Source of the DNA: Echinarachnius parma
Taxonomy: Eukaryota; Echinodermata; Echinoidea; Clypeasteroida; Echinarachniidae
Direction: 5' to 3'
Assembly (NCBI GenBank): GCA_037951105.1
Contig: JBAMJV010012292.1
Span: 22,674 to 86,673 of the forward strand
DNA length: 64,000 nt
Position 1 is the first letter of the stretch. Every line of letters starts with the position of its first letter. Of this stretch, positions 35,408 to 46,980 are shown piece by piece. A program made the position numbers and the translations under genes. The notes beneath the pieces were generated by a model. It ran no database searches. It had not been told where the DNA came from and was given only the letters and a program-made list of their open reading frames with translations.

Positions 35408-36305
35408 TTAAGGGGACAACCAGGCAAAGAACAACACATAATAATATGTTTTGGTACCATTTTGTGATATCAAATAGATGTCCAACACTTAACAAAGGGT
35501 TGTTTATTTCATAAACAATACAATTAATTACCACCACTTACGGAACCAACATGGCCTCATGGTTCTGTGTGCGCCAGACTTCTGAGAGTGCGCCAATTCT
35601 ATTCACGCATACGTTTAGAGACAATAGAATCATGGATGATGCGTTCGTCCTAGACAAAAGGCAGTTTTTATCTGCAGACCCACAAACACATGCTTTAGTA
35701 TAGTGATGCATTGGTGGTACCCTTTATATCTGGAAGCTCACTGGTTTCCCTGAATCCCTAAATTCAGTATGTAATCACCTATGAAAAATGTAAATTCAGA
35801 TAATTTCACACCCAAATCAGACATTACTAGGTTGTAATGAGTAGCTTACTTGCATCCTTAAAGGGTACCACCACCCAAAAATAATATCCTTATTAAAGAA
35901 AGGTGACATCTTTAGTATTCCATTCCATCAACAAGTTCACAAAAATATGTTTCCAGAAAAAATATATATAATTGGAAACGCATCACCATTCTAAAGCATG
36001 CGTTCATGCGGTCTGAATTGCGAAGACTGCGATGTGTGCGGTGAGTTGCGATGTGCATGCAGAGCGAACAAATCGCCCAGGAATCTATTGTCTACAAACG
36101 TGCGCGTGAATAGCATTGGCGCACTCGCAAATGGTTGGCCCGTATGGAACCAGGAAATAGCAGTGGTTCCGTAAGTGGTGGAAATTAATTTCCTTGTCTA
36201 TGAATTGCACAACCCTTTGCAAAATGTTGGGTATCTATTTGATATCACAAAACGGTACCAAAACATATAATAATGTGTTGTTCTTTGCCTGGTGGTCCCC
36301 TTTAA
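35408..36305. mobile_element. TTAA-flanked fold-back element (~900 bp)
   Basis: TTAAGGGGACAACCAGGCAA at the left matches TTGCCTGGTGGTCCCCTTTAA at the right. Arms of ~210 bp share TTTGGTACC, GTGATATCAAATAGAT, CCACCACTTACGGAACCA and CTATTCACGC. TTAA borders suggest a piggyBac/Kolobok-class non-autonomous element, distinct in sequence from that at 14667-15300. There is no coding content. Confidence 0.82.
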
Positions 36306-36383
36306 GCCTAAATTCATACCCAATTCATTTGGAAATTCAGGCTCATTCTAACAATTTCCTAATCATTATGACTAGCTTTCATG

Positions 36384-36534
36384 GCCCCCGTTGCAGAAAG
36401 AGTTGCAATCGATTGTAAAGTTGCAATTTACTGCAAGTCAGATCATGTGACTAGATTTTCAAATTTGATTGCAGATTTGATTAATTGCAACTTTACAATC
36501 GATTGCAACTCTTTCTGCAACGGGCTCAAGTCAG
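36384..36534. mobile_element. Miniature palindromic element (GCCCGTTGCAGAAAGAG)
   Basis: A ~150-bp near-palindrome with arms CCGTTGCAGAAAGAGTTGCA and its inverse. Diverged relatives are at 39165-39305 (GAGTTGCGATTAATC...GATCGCAACTC) and, as one arm, 50850-50966. Confidence 0.85.
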
Positions 36535-36764
36535 CTTACTGCCATCCATTTTATTTTATTCCGTGCCCATGGTTTATTTTCTATACAAAATGTTCTTGTG
36601 GAATTTACTGAATTGGTGCTGCTTATATAACATTCTCTATTAGTGAGTGAATTTGTGTTACTTGTAGCCTACAATTGTTTGTGTATTGATTCTGCGAATA
36701 CAAATTATGTTTGCTAAATTTGTGTACCATGCCTCCCCACAAAAGCAAGAATAAGTCTTCCATC

Positions 36765-36810
36765 ACTGTCAGTGGCATAGCTAGGGGTTGAGGGGGGCAC
36801 ATGGCCTCCT
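36765..36810. mobile_element. CAGTGGCATAGCTAGGGG transposon-end remnant
   Basis: CAGTGGCATAGCTAGGGG followed by GGGGGGCACATGGCC resembles the CAGTGGCGTAGCTA ends at 59604 and (inverted) 61823-61835, a widespread CAGxG-type end. No partner end is seen here. Confidence 0.45.
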
Positions 36811-36913
36811 AATAAAGACAATAAAAAAAACATGAGGAAAATCTGTGAAAAAATAAAGAAATACACAAGGTGTAGCTCACGAATAATGTGCATGTATCAC
36901 TTTGTTATTATTA

Positions 36914-37081
36914 CAGTGGAATCTTGTTGTAACGAGGAGATTTATACCATAATGAATTCATTATATTAAGTATCTTTGTTATGTCTGGGTTAGAGTTAAA
37001 ACAACAAGAATACAAAAGAATATAGAGCATGTGCCAGTTAAATTACTTTGCTATAAGAGGGTTTATAAAAAGGTTCCACTG
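36914..37081. mobile_element. CAGTGGAA pogo-like miniature element
   Basis: CAGTGGAATCTTGTTGTAAC ... AAAGGTTCCACTG with TA on each side. Confidence 0.8.
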
Positions 37082-37478
37082 TAATGGGGGTCCTTTTTGT
37101 GGACGTTTCATTCATAAAATCCTTTGCACAACACTTATGTGGGTATTTATGTTTTGTTATGTGCAGTATCCACATTATGTATGTTTTTTATCACCTGTAA
37201 AATTTAAGCATTATTCACAAATTCCCTAATAAAACTATTTAACAAAAAATACATTTTGTAGAGTATAAGATGAAAACGATAAAATGTGAATGTATGTTAT
37301 TACAGGATGGAGAAATTTCCAATTTTTTTCTCTTTCTTTATAGATTAAATACTCAGTACAAAATATCAAATATTGTATATTTTTGTTTTCTTTTGTGTTT
37401 ATTACTTGTAAAAAAGTTGCAAAAATCCTATATACATTTTTTATTTAAAGAAAAGAAAGCAACACAAACACCATTGTA

Positions 37479-37645
37479 CAGTGTAACCTCTTTATAACAA
37501 GCTCCGTTTTTAATAGGTACCTAGGTAAATTCACAGGTCCAGGCTCTATTTAGTTTATTATTTGTATGCCCTGATACAACAAGGTATCTGATATAACAAG
37601 GTACATTCAATGGACCAACATGCTCATTATAATGAGGTTTCACTG
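37479..37645. mobile_element. CAGTGTAA pogo-like miniature element
   Basis: CAGTGTAACCTCTTTATAAC ... TAATGAGGTTTCACTG with TA on each side. Two internal GATA(C/T)AACAAGGTA words. Confidence 0.8.
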
Positions 37646-37802
37646 TACATATCAACCACACACACATACACATATGCAAAGATAAAAGGAAATAATCAAT
37701 GCAGAATAAAACATGGACTTGGTTGAATAACAAATAAATGTATTGTATTCATTTAATTGTTCTGATATAATAATCTACAAAATATAAATAAATTTGCCAG
37801 TA

Positions 37803-38413
37803 TAGCTTCAGGCCACCAACATTTATTTTTTCATAGAGCCCAAATGTGACCTTACACCACAAAACGACCGTTATGTCGCCGTAGTAGTTTGTCTGTTATT
37901 AGCTGATATAGCCAAATTTTGTTTAAAATATGAAATTCAGGATTTTGGTATTTCCTGAATGAGGGTATCATAATCTACCTTTTGTGAAATTCTGAGCGTC
38001 AGAAACCGTGTTTAAATATGATTTTTAATCAAATAAATATGATCAGATTATAGTGCTTGAATGGACGCCGATCTTTGAAACATCCCGTTTTCTCCCTAAC
38101 TTTAAAACTGATTCAGCCATGTTCGAAATATTGGCTGCTCATTTTGAGAGGGTTTGCTTAGTCCAAATATGACAAATTATATACCATTTTAAAGGTATTG
38201 ACTTCTACTTTACTGTCATGTAAAAATTAGCAGAATCATTTTTTTCGACTTATTGGTCATTTTGTGGTGTGAGGTCACAAATGTACTTGCCCGAATGGGC
38301 AATCATAACACAGATATTTTAATGTTTTCCTTTGTTTGGGTCCACAAAATTCAGGTTTTACAAAACTTGGATTTTACTTGCCTGACTAGGCCACAAGGAT
38401 AATTTCTAGCGCT
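37803..38413. mobile_element. GGCCCG-family remnant split by a 431-bp miniature element
   Basis: Flanks AGCTTCAGGCCACCA (left) and TTGCCCGAATGGGCAATC...TTTCTAGCGCTG (right) belong to the same family as 33335-33555. Between them, 37847-38277 has ends TGACCTTACACCACAAAA and their inverse, with CAAATG duplicated at both borders (37841-37846, 38278-38283). Confidence 0.75.
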
Positions 38414-39796
38414 GCTGTAGTGTTGCTTTGCAATATTGAAAATTGAAATAAAACCTTTTAGCCATACTTGCTTCATGTATACTATAATTTCCACTATTTT
38501 ACTATATAATCTTCTTTTCAAGTTGAATTCATGGTACATAAATTCCAAAACATCTGAAAATTAAATACTGGAAGAAAATCAAAATCAAATGTTACATTCA
38601 AACGGTCCTTTCTGTAATTCACATACATCATACATTGTAATAACAAAGCAAGAACATTTTTTGAGAGAAGTGGGTATTTTGATATTACAAACCAAAATAA
38701 ACAAAGCCTCTGATAAGTACAACATTTTACTCTCACTACATACATCAAAGTTACCAAACCGTTAAAATGGTAAACTCTTTTTAAGATAACAAAGAAAAAG
38801 TATCTCTTGTTTCCAGATTTGCACATTTTCCAAAAATAAGGCAACAAATGTCCAGAAATCATTCTATGAAATGAATCAATACTGCTGAAAAGTTTATGTT
38901 AAGTGGGGAAATATAAACAATGAAAAAGGGTAATTTAAAATAATAGTAAATTGAATAATTTAAAAGAAACAAATCATAGTACCTACATTGTACATCTGAT
39001 TATTATACCATTACAGATAACCGTAAGTCCTGCACTAGCTTTTCTTAAAGTTGTCATGATCGAAATACATTTATAAGCACACGTAATCCCCAACTTCGGA
39101 AAGTATTACAAATTCCAAACTAACCCGTTCAAAGACTAAATGACTATTCTTCATGGTCTCCAGCCTGAGTGCATAGAGTTGCGATTAATCCCAAGTCTGA
39201 AAATGCGACCAAATGCGCAACTCTGATTGGCTAACATGTGCATATTTTCTGACTTGCATTTAATGGCAACTTTGCGATTGATCGCAACTCTTTATGCAAC
39301 ACTCCCCCAGCCTGAAAAATTAAGAAGTGTTTTACCTAACCATGCTTAAAATAGGAAATAAATACATTATCTAAAAGACGTCTTTGATTTTGTAATAAGA
39401 ATGGAATGTAAAATAACAGATAAAAATTAGCCATTAATTTTGCTGCAAACCAAAATTACAAGTTCCTAATTGTAGACTTTCCTTCACCTTTGCAGCACAA
39501 CAAAAAACTCTTATTGCCAAATGTGTTTTAAGAAATTAAAGAATAATGTGAAATCATCGCCTAAATCTATATGTAAATGGAAGTATAAAGTAATAAAGAA
39601 TATTTAGCATAAAATTATAATAACTATCTTTGATAGATAAATAAGCTTTGGGGGAAAAAAAAGAATCATGCCATCTCTGACTCGGTTCTCTATCATAAAT
39701 GTCTAAATTTAATGTTAGAAATAAATTGAACAAAGTTGTCAAGAATATTTATAAATCACATCATGAATAAATAATTTAGCTTTAGGATAAATAGAT
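38414..39796. other. 3' flank of MFSD5; AT-rich, with one old miniature element
   Basis: No gene. 39165-39305 is a diverged copy of the GTTGCAGAAAGAG element. 38518-39160 and 39310-39796 are AT-rich and may include the MFSD5 3' UTR (which is transcribed leftward); no clear polyadenylation signal could be picked. Confidence 0.5.
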
Positions 39797-41146
39797 TCAA
39801 GCTGTCTCTGTCTCTTGACCATTTTCGATCAGTTCTCTATCATTTTTCGTCAGATTGGCAAAGTTCACTCCGCAGAGAAGCGCGACGCCGAGAAGGGCAG
39901 AGCAAATGATGAATATGTGTCTTGTGCCTGCCTTTGTGGGCTCATCGTGAAGCACCATCAGACCGATGCAGGCGATTAGGTTCAGGGGAACGCGGAACCA
40001 GTTCATGATCCCAGCACGGTGCGATTCTGGAAGGATTTTCCCTCGCAGGAAACCCATAGCGGGGAAGTAGATGCCACAGGCAAGCTCCAGAAGCAAAAAG
40101 GCAAAATAAGACACCGTTGGATGTTCGTGAAGTGGTTTCGTCGACCCTACGCACACGATGGTGGACACGAGCGCAACGATTATGGAGCAGTTGACGAGCG
40201 TGACGGCCGAGTGGCCAAACTTGGTGAGGATCTGGTAGATGGCAGATCCGATCATGATGCACAGCATGAAGTTGGAGAAGATGATACCGAGGGGAAGGCG
40301 GTGCGGGTCCATAACGGGCGTCCAGATGAAGATGAAGATGTACATGACGCTTTCGTAGAGCGACTGCATCGCCCCAATCAGCATCATCCTCCGACTGCTG
40401 AGGATATGCCGCATCCCCTCCCCGCAGGTCTTCGAGAAGCGTACACGCCGGTCACTTATATTCTCCTTCCAGCCGATGGCTACCAGCGCACCTGACCCCA
40501 TGAGTAATGGAATCGCAAGAAGAAACGGCGAGACAGGACCAAAGTCGAACAGTCCCGCAAAAACATTGGCTACGATGCCAGCAACAACTGCCAGCACACC
40601 ATTCCACAGAGTAGCCTTTGAGAAGGTCACGGCTAGCCATTCTTTTGGGAAGTCGTGCGTTTCAACGTGTTCGTGGGCGTACCACGCCTCAAAGGCAGTG
40701 AACAAGAGGGATGTGGACACCCCTCCGAGTATGCGTCCAATGATCAGCAGACCGTAGCTGCGCGACAGCTTCATGAAGCACGAGACAGAGTAGACGATGC
40801 AAAACGTAATGCAGAGTTTCTTCCGCCCGAAGCGATCTGCGAGTGTCCCCGTAAGGCTACCAAAGACGACGCTTGCTGCGAAACCGCAGACGTAGAGCAC
40901 GGCGATCTGCGACTCTAGGAATCCATAGTGACTGTATAGTTTGTACAGGTAAGGCCCTTGGAGCCAGTCTGCCGCTAGCGCGAGGAAGTAGGCGATGAAG
41001 TACTTCCGTTGGAACTGCACGAATGTCGGATTGTTCCCCGTGCTTGGTTGGTATCCGCTGAGCCGTTTGGAAATGATGGTGAGCAAGACACAGAGGGTGA
41101 CCAGGCCAGCAAACGTCCCGTAAACAATGTAGATGAGCACAGCCAT
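39797..41146 (-). CDS. MFSD5: Molybdate-anion transporter, MFSD5 family (449 aa, intronless)
   Basis: A membrane transporter of the major facilitator superfamily with about 12 predicted spans; the family is linked to molybdate-anion uptake. Length (449) fits the usual ~450. Hallmarks in order: YFLALAADWLQGPYLYKLYS (about 53-72), the MFS motif GTLADRFGRKK (100-110), GRILGGVSTSLLFTAFEAWY with HEHVETHDFPKEW (about 137-168), TWTP-like IWTPVMDPHRLPLGIIFSNF (mid-protein), LLELACGIYFPAMGFLRGK and MNWFRVPLNLIACIGLMVLHDE near the C-terminus. The start (MAVLIYIVYG) gives the right family length with a first membrane span. Coding DNA is much GC-richer than its flanks. No introns interrupt it. The start codon lies only ~40 bases from a transposon copy (41186-41352), so the promoter or leader has been invaded. 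Confidence 0.95.
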   Translation of the reverse strand: MAVLIYIVYGTFAGLVTLCVLLTIISKRLSGYQPSTGNNPTFVQFQRKYFIAYFLALAADWLQGPYLYKLYSHYGFLESQIAVLYVCGFAASVVFGSLTGTLADRFGRKKLCITFCIVYSVSCFMKLSRSYGLLIIGRILGGVSTSLLFTAFEAWYAHEHVETHDFPKEWLAVTFSKATLWNGVLAVVAGIVANVFAGLFDFGPVSPFLLAIPLLMGSGALVAIGWKENISDRRVRFSKTCGEGMRHILSSRRMMLIGAMQSLYESVMYIFIFIWTPVMDPHRLPLGIIFSNFMLCIMIGSAIYQILTKFGHSAVTLVNCSIIVALVSTIVCVGSTKPLHEHPTVSYFAFLLLELACGIYFPAMGFLRGKILPESHRAGIMNWFRVPLNLIACIGLMVLHDEPTKAGTRHIFIICSALLGVALLCGVNFANLTKNDRELIENGQETETA

Positions 41147-41185
41147 AATGCTTGTATGAGCTCTCTGTACGTACAGTTTTATTTA

Positions 41186-41352
41186 CAGTGGAAACTTGTT
41201 ATAAGGAGCTCTGATATACCCTGTAATAAGGTATGTTACGTGTTCCCAGCTATTTATATTCTTCCGTTTTTTTTACCCTAACACAACAAGATACTTGATA
41301 TAACAAGGTAATTATCATGGTCCAAGGACCTCGTTATATTGAGGCTCCACTG
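41186..41352. mobile_element. pogo-like miniature element beside the MFSD5 start
   Basis: CAGTGGAAACTTGTTATAAG ... GAGGCTCCACTG with TA on both sides, in the 5' flank of MFSD5. Confidence 0.8.
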
Positions 41353-41719
41353 TATTTTCTATGTAGCAGATCTGATCAGCTGAGATCTTCGCTATGTAGA
41401 CTCATCTAAACAATGTTGTCCAGCAATTCAGCCATAATAATCTTATCTCCCTCTGTTCAGTTTTTCATGACGTCCGCTCTGCAATGTCCAATTACAGCAT
41501 CAGCCCAATAGATTACTCCTCTATTCTTCTGACTTGTTCTGTCATGTGTAAGTTGTTCAGTTTGTAGGTGTCATCTGCTCAAGGTCTTGTTTCACTTCCA
41601 CATCAAGGTACGTATGTGTAGCTGTCTATTCTGATTCTCCGACTCCATCTGTAATTTTACATCAAGAAAAAATTGGGCACAGATTTAGCTTTAATTGGCA
41701 TAAAGGAGCATACAAATTG
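41353..41719. other. 5' flank of MFSD5, nothing specific seen
   Basis: CT-rich, no frames. May include the real MFSD5 promoter and an untranslated exon, but no site could be fixed. Confidence 0.3.
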
Positions 41720-41825
41720 GGCATTCTCTACCAAAGGCAAAGCGTGCCCACGACTTGTAAGTCCCAACTTCTTTTACTTTTAGTCATGCACGCCAATTCG
41801 TGGGCACGTTTTAGTAGAGAATGCC
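41720..41825. mobile_element. Short miniature element (106 bp)
   Basis: GGCATTCTCTACCAAAGGCA and CGTGCCCACGA on the left return inverted on the right (TCGTGGGCACG, TAGTAGAGAATGCC). Confidence 0.75.
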
Positions 41826-42090
41826 ACATAGGCACAAGGCACAAATTGATATTCTCATCATCTCAATGCTATGTGATTGAATTGGCAAGACTCTTATTTA
41901 ACGATCTATTATTTCAAAAAATTCACAGTCAACCAAATGTTGACGCTGTTCATGTAGTTCAAACAATCAAATTATTAGTCACATCACATCATGAATTTAA
42001 AAATTACCAAGCATCCCCCCTTCTAGTTCTACATCATCCAGTTCACTGGACCTATTTACTAGTAGATGTGATCATAGTCATACATACATC

Positions 42091-42420
42091 AGGGCTCCAC
42101 ACACCTTTTTAGTCAGTGGCCCGTTCGGGCCAGTGAAATAGTTTCTTCCCCTATTCTGGTGGCCCGAAAGAAAATTTACTGGCCCCAAAATTGTATTTCA
42201 TGAGTAAGCTTTTTACTATTCAAAATATCACTCTTTCCTAATATCAAACCTATGATTACAGATGAAGCATGACATAAAAGATTTCAGTTTGTCAATGTCG
42301 GGTTGCAATTCTGCTTGCCCGATCGGGCCACCAAAATATGACTTTTATACATTTTGCTGGCCCCAAGTGCAATTTCACTGGCCCCGGGCCAGCGGGCCAG
42401 TGCGAGTGTCGAGCCTTGCA
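42091..42420. mobile_element. GGCCCG-family element, ~330 bp
   Basis: Begins GGGCTCCACAC...GTGGCCCGTTCGGGCCAGTG and ends CTGGCCCCGGGCCAGCGGGCC...GTGTCGAGCC. The inner words GCCCGATCGGGCCACCAAAA match the ends of the 8038-9433 element. Confidence 0.6.
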
Positions 42421-43228
42421 TACATGTTCTCATTTCAACATTAAATTCCTTCAAGTAAACACATATATTGTTGCATCTGTTTTGTTTGAAGTTAAAGTAA
42501 CTGAAGTCTTAATAACTAATAAGACATGCATTCATGAATCTTTAGACTTAAATGATGAACAAATTCGTCTTCAAGCTCACAAAGACACAAGTCAAGTGAC
42601 GTCAACAACATTACAAGTTCAAAAATGTTCAACGACAACTGTGTCAATCCATCATTCATTCATTCAATGAGAATGCATCATCAAACATCAGAAGCTAAAT
42701 AACATTAAAATGTCTTTAAACACTTAAAATATATCTACAAAATAACAAGAAATAATACAATCTAAAAAAAAAGAGCGGTGGCTAAATAAACAAAAAATTA
42801 ACTGCAGCAGCCGACATTGAGCCACATTAACACTGATTTCAATATATGGGACCGAACGAAAAAAAAATATCCAGCTCAAAAATGGAAAACGGGGACAAAT
42901 ATTCAGTATATTTGACTATTTATCAAAATAATCCCTCAGTCTTATCCTTGCACTCTTCTACATATAGAATATCATGGCTAAATACTCACAAGTTAAACTT
43001 TCCATCAATTTTACGTGGGAAATCCTGACAACTTCGCAAATTCCACGTCAAATGCTGTTGTTGTGGCGCTAGACTTCTTCGAGTCGTTTTTAAGAAATTA
43101 GCCTTTTATTTGGCAGATAATTATTCTTGTGTGTGCATGTCTGTGCCCTATAATATATAGCAGCTTCGTTCATTTGCCTTTTTATTAATGGTGTAAGTGA
43201 TTAACTAATGATGATGGTGGATTGGTGG

Positions 43229-43280
<52 letters not shown>

Positions 43281-45947
43281 ATAATCACAATTTAGTGACC
43301 TGACGATTGTGACGATTGAGATGGTGATGTTCCCAGTTTAGCTTCCCCAGTGAGCTGCAGCTATAGGGATTAGGCTTCAAGGTTCAAGGATGCATGATGC
43401 CGGATAATGAGGATATATGATCGATGATGATGACGAGGATGATGAGGATGATTGATCAGGATGAGGAATGAGGATGATGATGATGATGACGATCTCTTAC
43501 GTAATATTTACGAACTATTGAGTATTGAAAGGCATCCCCAAATAATGATGCCCCTCCCCCCTCCCCCCCCCCCCCCCCAATTCAGCAAGGGGAAAAACAT
43601 ATAGACACAAGTAATCAGCCCGCCCCGAATGATGTATAGATAATTTCGAACTTGACAAATTCATGCAAAATTGTTTGGATTATAATTTCATATTAAATGT
43701 TCTCGAATTATGGAGATTAAGATTGTGACAAAGCTACCCCAGATTGGGTACACTTTGTCCAGTCATACGTCAAAACGCCCACCACCTGTTTTTGTTTTTG
43801 TTTTTTCACCCATCCGCAGAAATAAATAACGCCCAAACACTGTTCATGTTAAGTGATAATTTCTGCTGGATTCATTCATGGCGATGAGAATAACTAGCAG
43901 ATGACGGATCTGCTCTCAATAAGGTATTGACATATTCTGATTCAAAAAATCAAACCAACTTTTGTTTTATCAAACTGCAGTGCCGTCTTGTTCCAAAAAT
44001 AGATTCAGAGAAAGTAACAATTAATGCACTGCTTGTATAATTCAATATTTATAGTAAAGGTGTACTTCAGTAACACAAATTCAGAAGTTACATAAAATAT
44101 ACATATAGAAATAGTTAAGAATCCCAATTGACCAAGTCAGTGGGTAATCTCAGCTAACTACTAAGAAATAGCCTACATAAAATAATGACTTCCCGTCAAT
44201 CAAAACACTGGTCTAGTAATATACTGCACAAAGGGTTAACATAGAAATTCTCTCCTAACCAATCAGCGACAACGATCGACCTTATATACATAAGTTACAG
44301 TATGTTAGGCTATTCCTTGTTATATAGGAAGAGTAGGCCTATAACAAAAATACAAACAAATACTTTAGACCAATCATCACTCTCCTTAGTGGTGTTTTGA
44401 TATCCCTTATATTCAATAATACTTCATGTTGCACTCGGAGACATTGCAATCCCTATACTTGGTCATTGGTTTATGCGTTTCCTTTTTTCTTCTTCTTTCC
44501 CGAGTTTGTTATATATTTGCGCCTCGGAATAGGCTATCCTATAGATAGATGGCGCTTTATTATAAATGCTTGATATTATTATTGATATCATTGTACTATT
44601 ATGTCACAATGATTTATTGAAAAGCGTTCCGAATGTTTAGTTTGCTTGATTTTTGTAAATCAAGGGCAGTAGCCAACGAGCTAGCGTGTGATAGAAACTG
44701 AAATAGTATACAGTGTTCTTTCTCTTTTTGCATAATTATATAAAAGTACAGTAACACTATGAATTCAGAAGAAGAGATTATAATATTCAGTGACATTATA
44801 TATAGGGATATATAGCTGTATTATTGCAAAGTTTCCCTTCTTCCGCCCGCTCTCAAATCGTCGCTCAGGATGATAATTAGTATGATTGAAGTATTAATAA
44901 TTATGTTGTAATGTATTGATATAGAAAACAACACTGAAAACCGATACGGTTCGAATTTATAGGTCGTCATATTATTATGCGTTATTATTATCTCTTTCTC
45001 TAATTATTGTATTAACGAAATTTGCTCGTATTTCGTATTAGCTATGTTGATGTTTCTGATGTTTGATGCAAGTGCAAATGTGACATTTTGTTTGTTGAAA
45101 TATTCATTGTGTATTCATTATCTCTTTCTTTATTTGTATGCCATACGGTTGCTTGATCCTAATTCATCATTTATTTTGTCTTTGTTATTTGTTTGAAATA
45201 TGTTATAGTTTGCTTCTAAATAATAGGTGATTTTTCAACAAAAGACAGATTTCTTGTTCTTGAATCTTAAGAATCTTGAATAGTCAGAAGAGTCCTTTTG
45301 AAAATAATAATTTACACAAAAAAGCAATAACTCTTCGTATACTACGCGAACTTACGTCATGAAACTTCTGTTGCATAAAGACTAGGTTGCACAGCGCCCT
45401 CTTCCGTTCGATCTCTTTTAATTGATCAGTAGCTGGGTTGAAACTAGGTAAATAGTTCGTAAAATTCAATCCCATTCAATTAATATAATCTGTTCATAAA
45501 AATGTTAATTGAAACATTATAGAGAAAGATGTATTACTGAATATTATGGATGTATGTTTATCATGTTAAATTGATTCTGAAAAATGCAATAAAATGAACC
45601 ATAAACAACGACTGGTCGCACTTGATGTGTACCGTTCGCGTACATTATGATAGGCGATACATGCCGCCTGGCTGTGTTGTGTGTGTTTGTATGTCTGTGC
45701 CTGCGGTATGCATGTCGACCGTACGCAGTTGCATTGCCTGTGCTGTGCTATGTCCTGCAATATTTATTCCAAGTAGGCTACTCCCTGTTTTTATGATAAA
45801 ACTTCTTAAAATGGCAATGACAGTGAAGCAAAGATGTTAAGATTCACCTAGAAATCTGAATTCTAAAACGTTATATAAAAGACGTGAAACGAGTACATGC
45901 GTCAAACTCGAAAGTCGAGATAGTGAGCCCGAGCCGAAGGCCGAGGC
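42421..45947. other. Gene-free AT-rich stretch with a GAT microsatellite
   Basis: A (GAT)n run sits at 43223-43280 and looser GAT/GAG repeats at 43405-43492. A poly-C run is at 43555-43578. No convincing exon, TIR element or RNA gene was seen in the rest; small frames are not supported by composition or splice sites. Confidence 0.5.
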
Positions 45948-46936
45948 CTAGATCGACAAATCTATCGCTTTCATGGCCTTTTTGACATTATTATTGTTAT
46001 TTTCACTGTCGGCATTCTAGCGATAGACGCGACCGATACGCGGTGCCTTAACAGGCAAGAACACCGTAGCTCTACAGTAAAAGTTACTTACGGAAAATCA
46101 TTTTTTTTTGCACATAAAACACAACATATTTAGTATTTTGAGCGACATTTGTAGCCCTATCAATACATTTAGGGCTGTTATAATACTTTAACTCACCGAT
46201 CTCGTGTGTCACTATACATGTCATTCTATAATTACGGCGAATTGTGAGATTTTCCACAATTTTCCATCACTCTTCGTCGGTCTTTCGCCGTTCAAACTGC
46301 CGTTATCGTACACAGATGCAATAATTACGGTATCGCTAACGTGCACACAAAAAAAAAAAAAAAAAAAAAACGACTCAAAATTTAAATGAGTTATTTGACT
46401 TGACAAACTGTTACCGCTACATTTTTAGCAAATAATTGTGGGCCAGTGATTCCAATAATTATTCGGTAGCGGTAACAGTTTGTCAAGTCAAATAACTCAT
46501 TTAAATTTTGCGTCGTTTTTTTTTTTTTGTTTTTTGTGTGCACGCTAGCGATACCGTAATTATTGCATCTGTGTACGATAACGGCAGTTTGAACGGCGAA
46601 AGACCGACGAAGAGTGATGGAAAATTGTGGAAAATCTCACAATTCGCCGTAATTATAGAATGACATGTATAGTGACACACGAGATCGGTGAGTTAAAGTA
46701 TTATAACAGCCCTAAATGTATTGATAGGGCTACAAATGTCGCTCAAAATACTAAATATGTTGTGTTTTATGTGCAAAAAAAAATGATTTTCCGTAAGTAA
46801 CTTTTACTGTAGAGCTACGGTGTTCTTGCCTCTTAAGGCACCGCGTATCGGTCGCGTCTATCGCTAGAATGCCGACAGTGAAAATAACAATAATAATGTC
46901 AAAAAGGCCATGAAAGCGATAGATTTGTCGATCTAG
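45948..46936. mobile_element. Large near-perfect fold-back element (~990 bp)
   Basis: Left arm 45948-46420 and right arm 46466-46936 are inverted copies differing at only a few positions plus the length of a poly-A/T run, with a 45-bp spacer. The arm begins CTAGATCGACAAATCTATCG and ends TTACCGCTAC. Frames at 46204-46406 are arm shadows. The near identity suggests recent insertion or ongoing gene conversion. The hairpin repeat at 46990 begins 54 bp to the right. Confidence 0.9.
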
Positions 46937-46980
46937 CCGAGGCCAAGCCGCCAAGGGCAAGGGTAAAAACTACAAAACAA

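Noticed and set aside
40019..40918. + strand frames of 87-158 codons opposite MFSD5
   Set aside because: Antisense shadows of a GC-rich conserved coding sequence on -.
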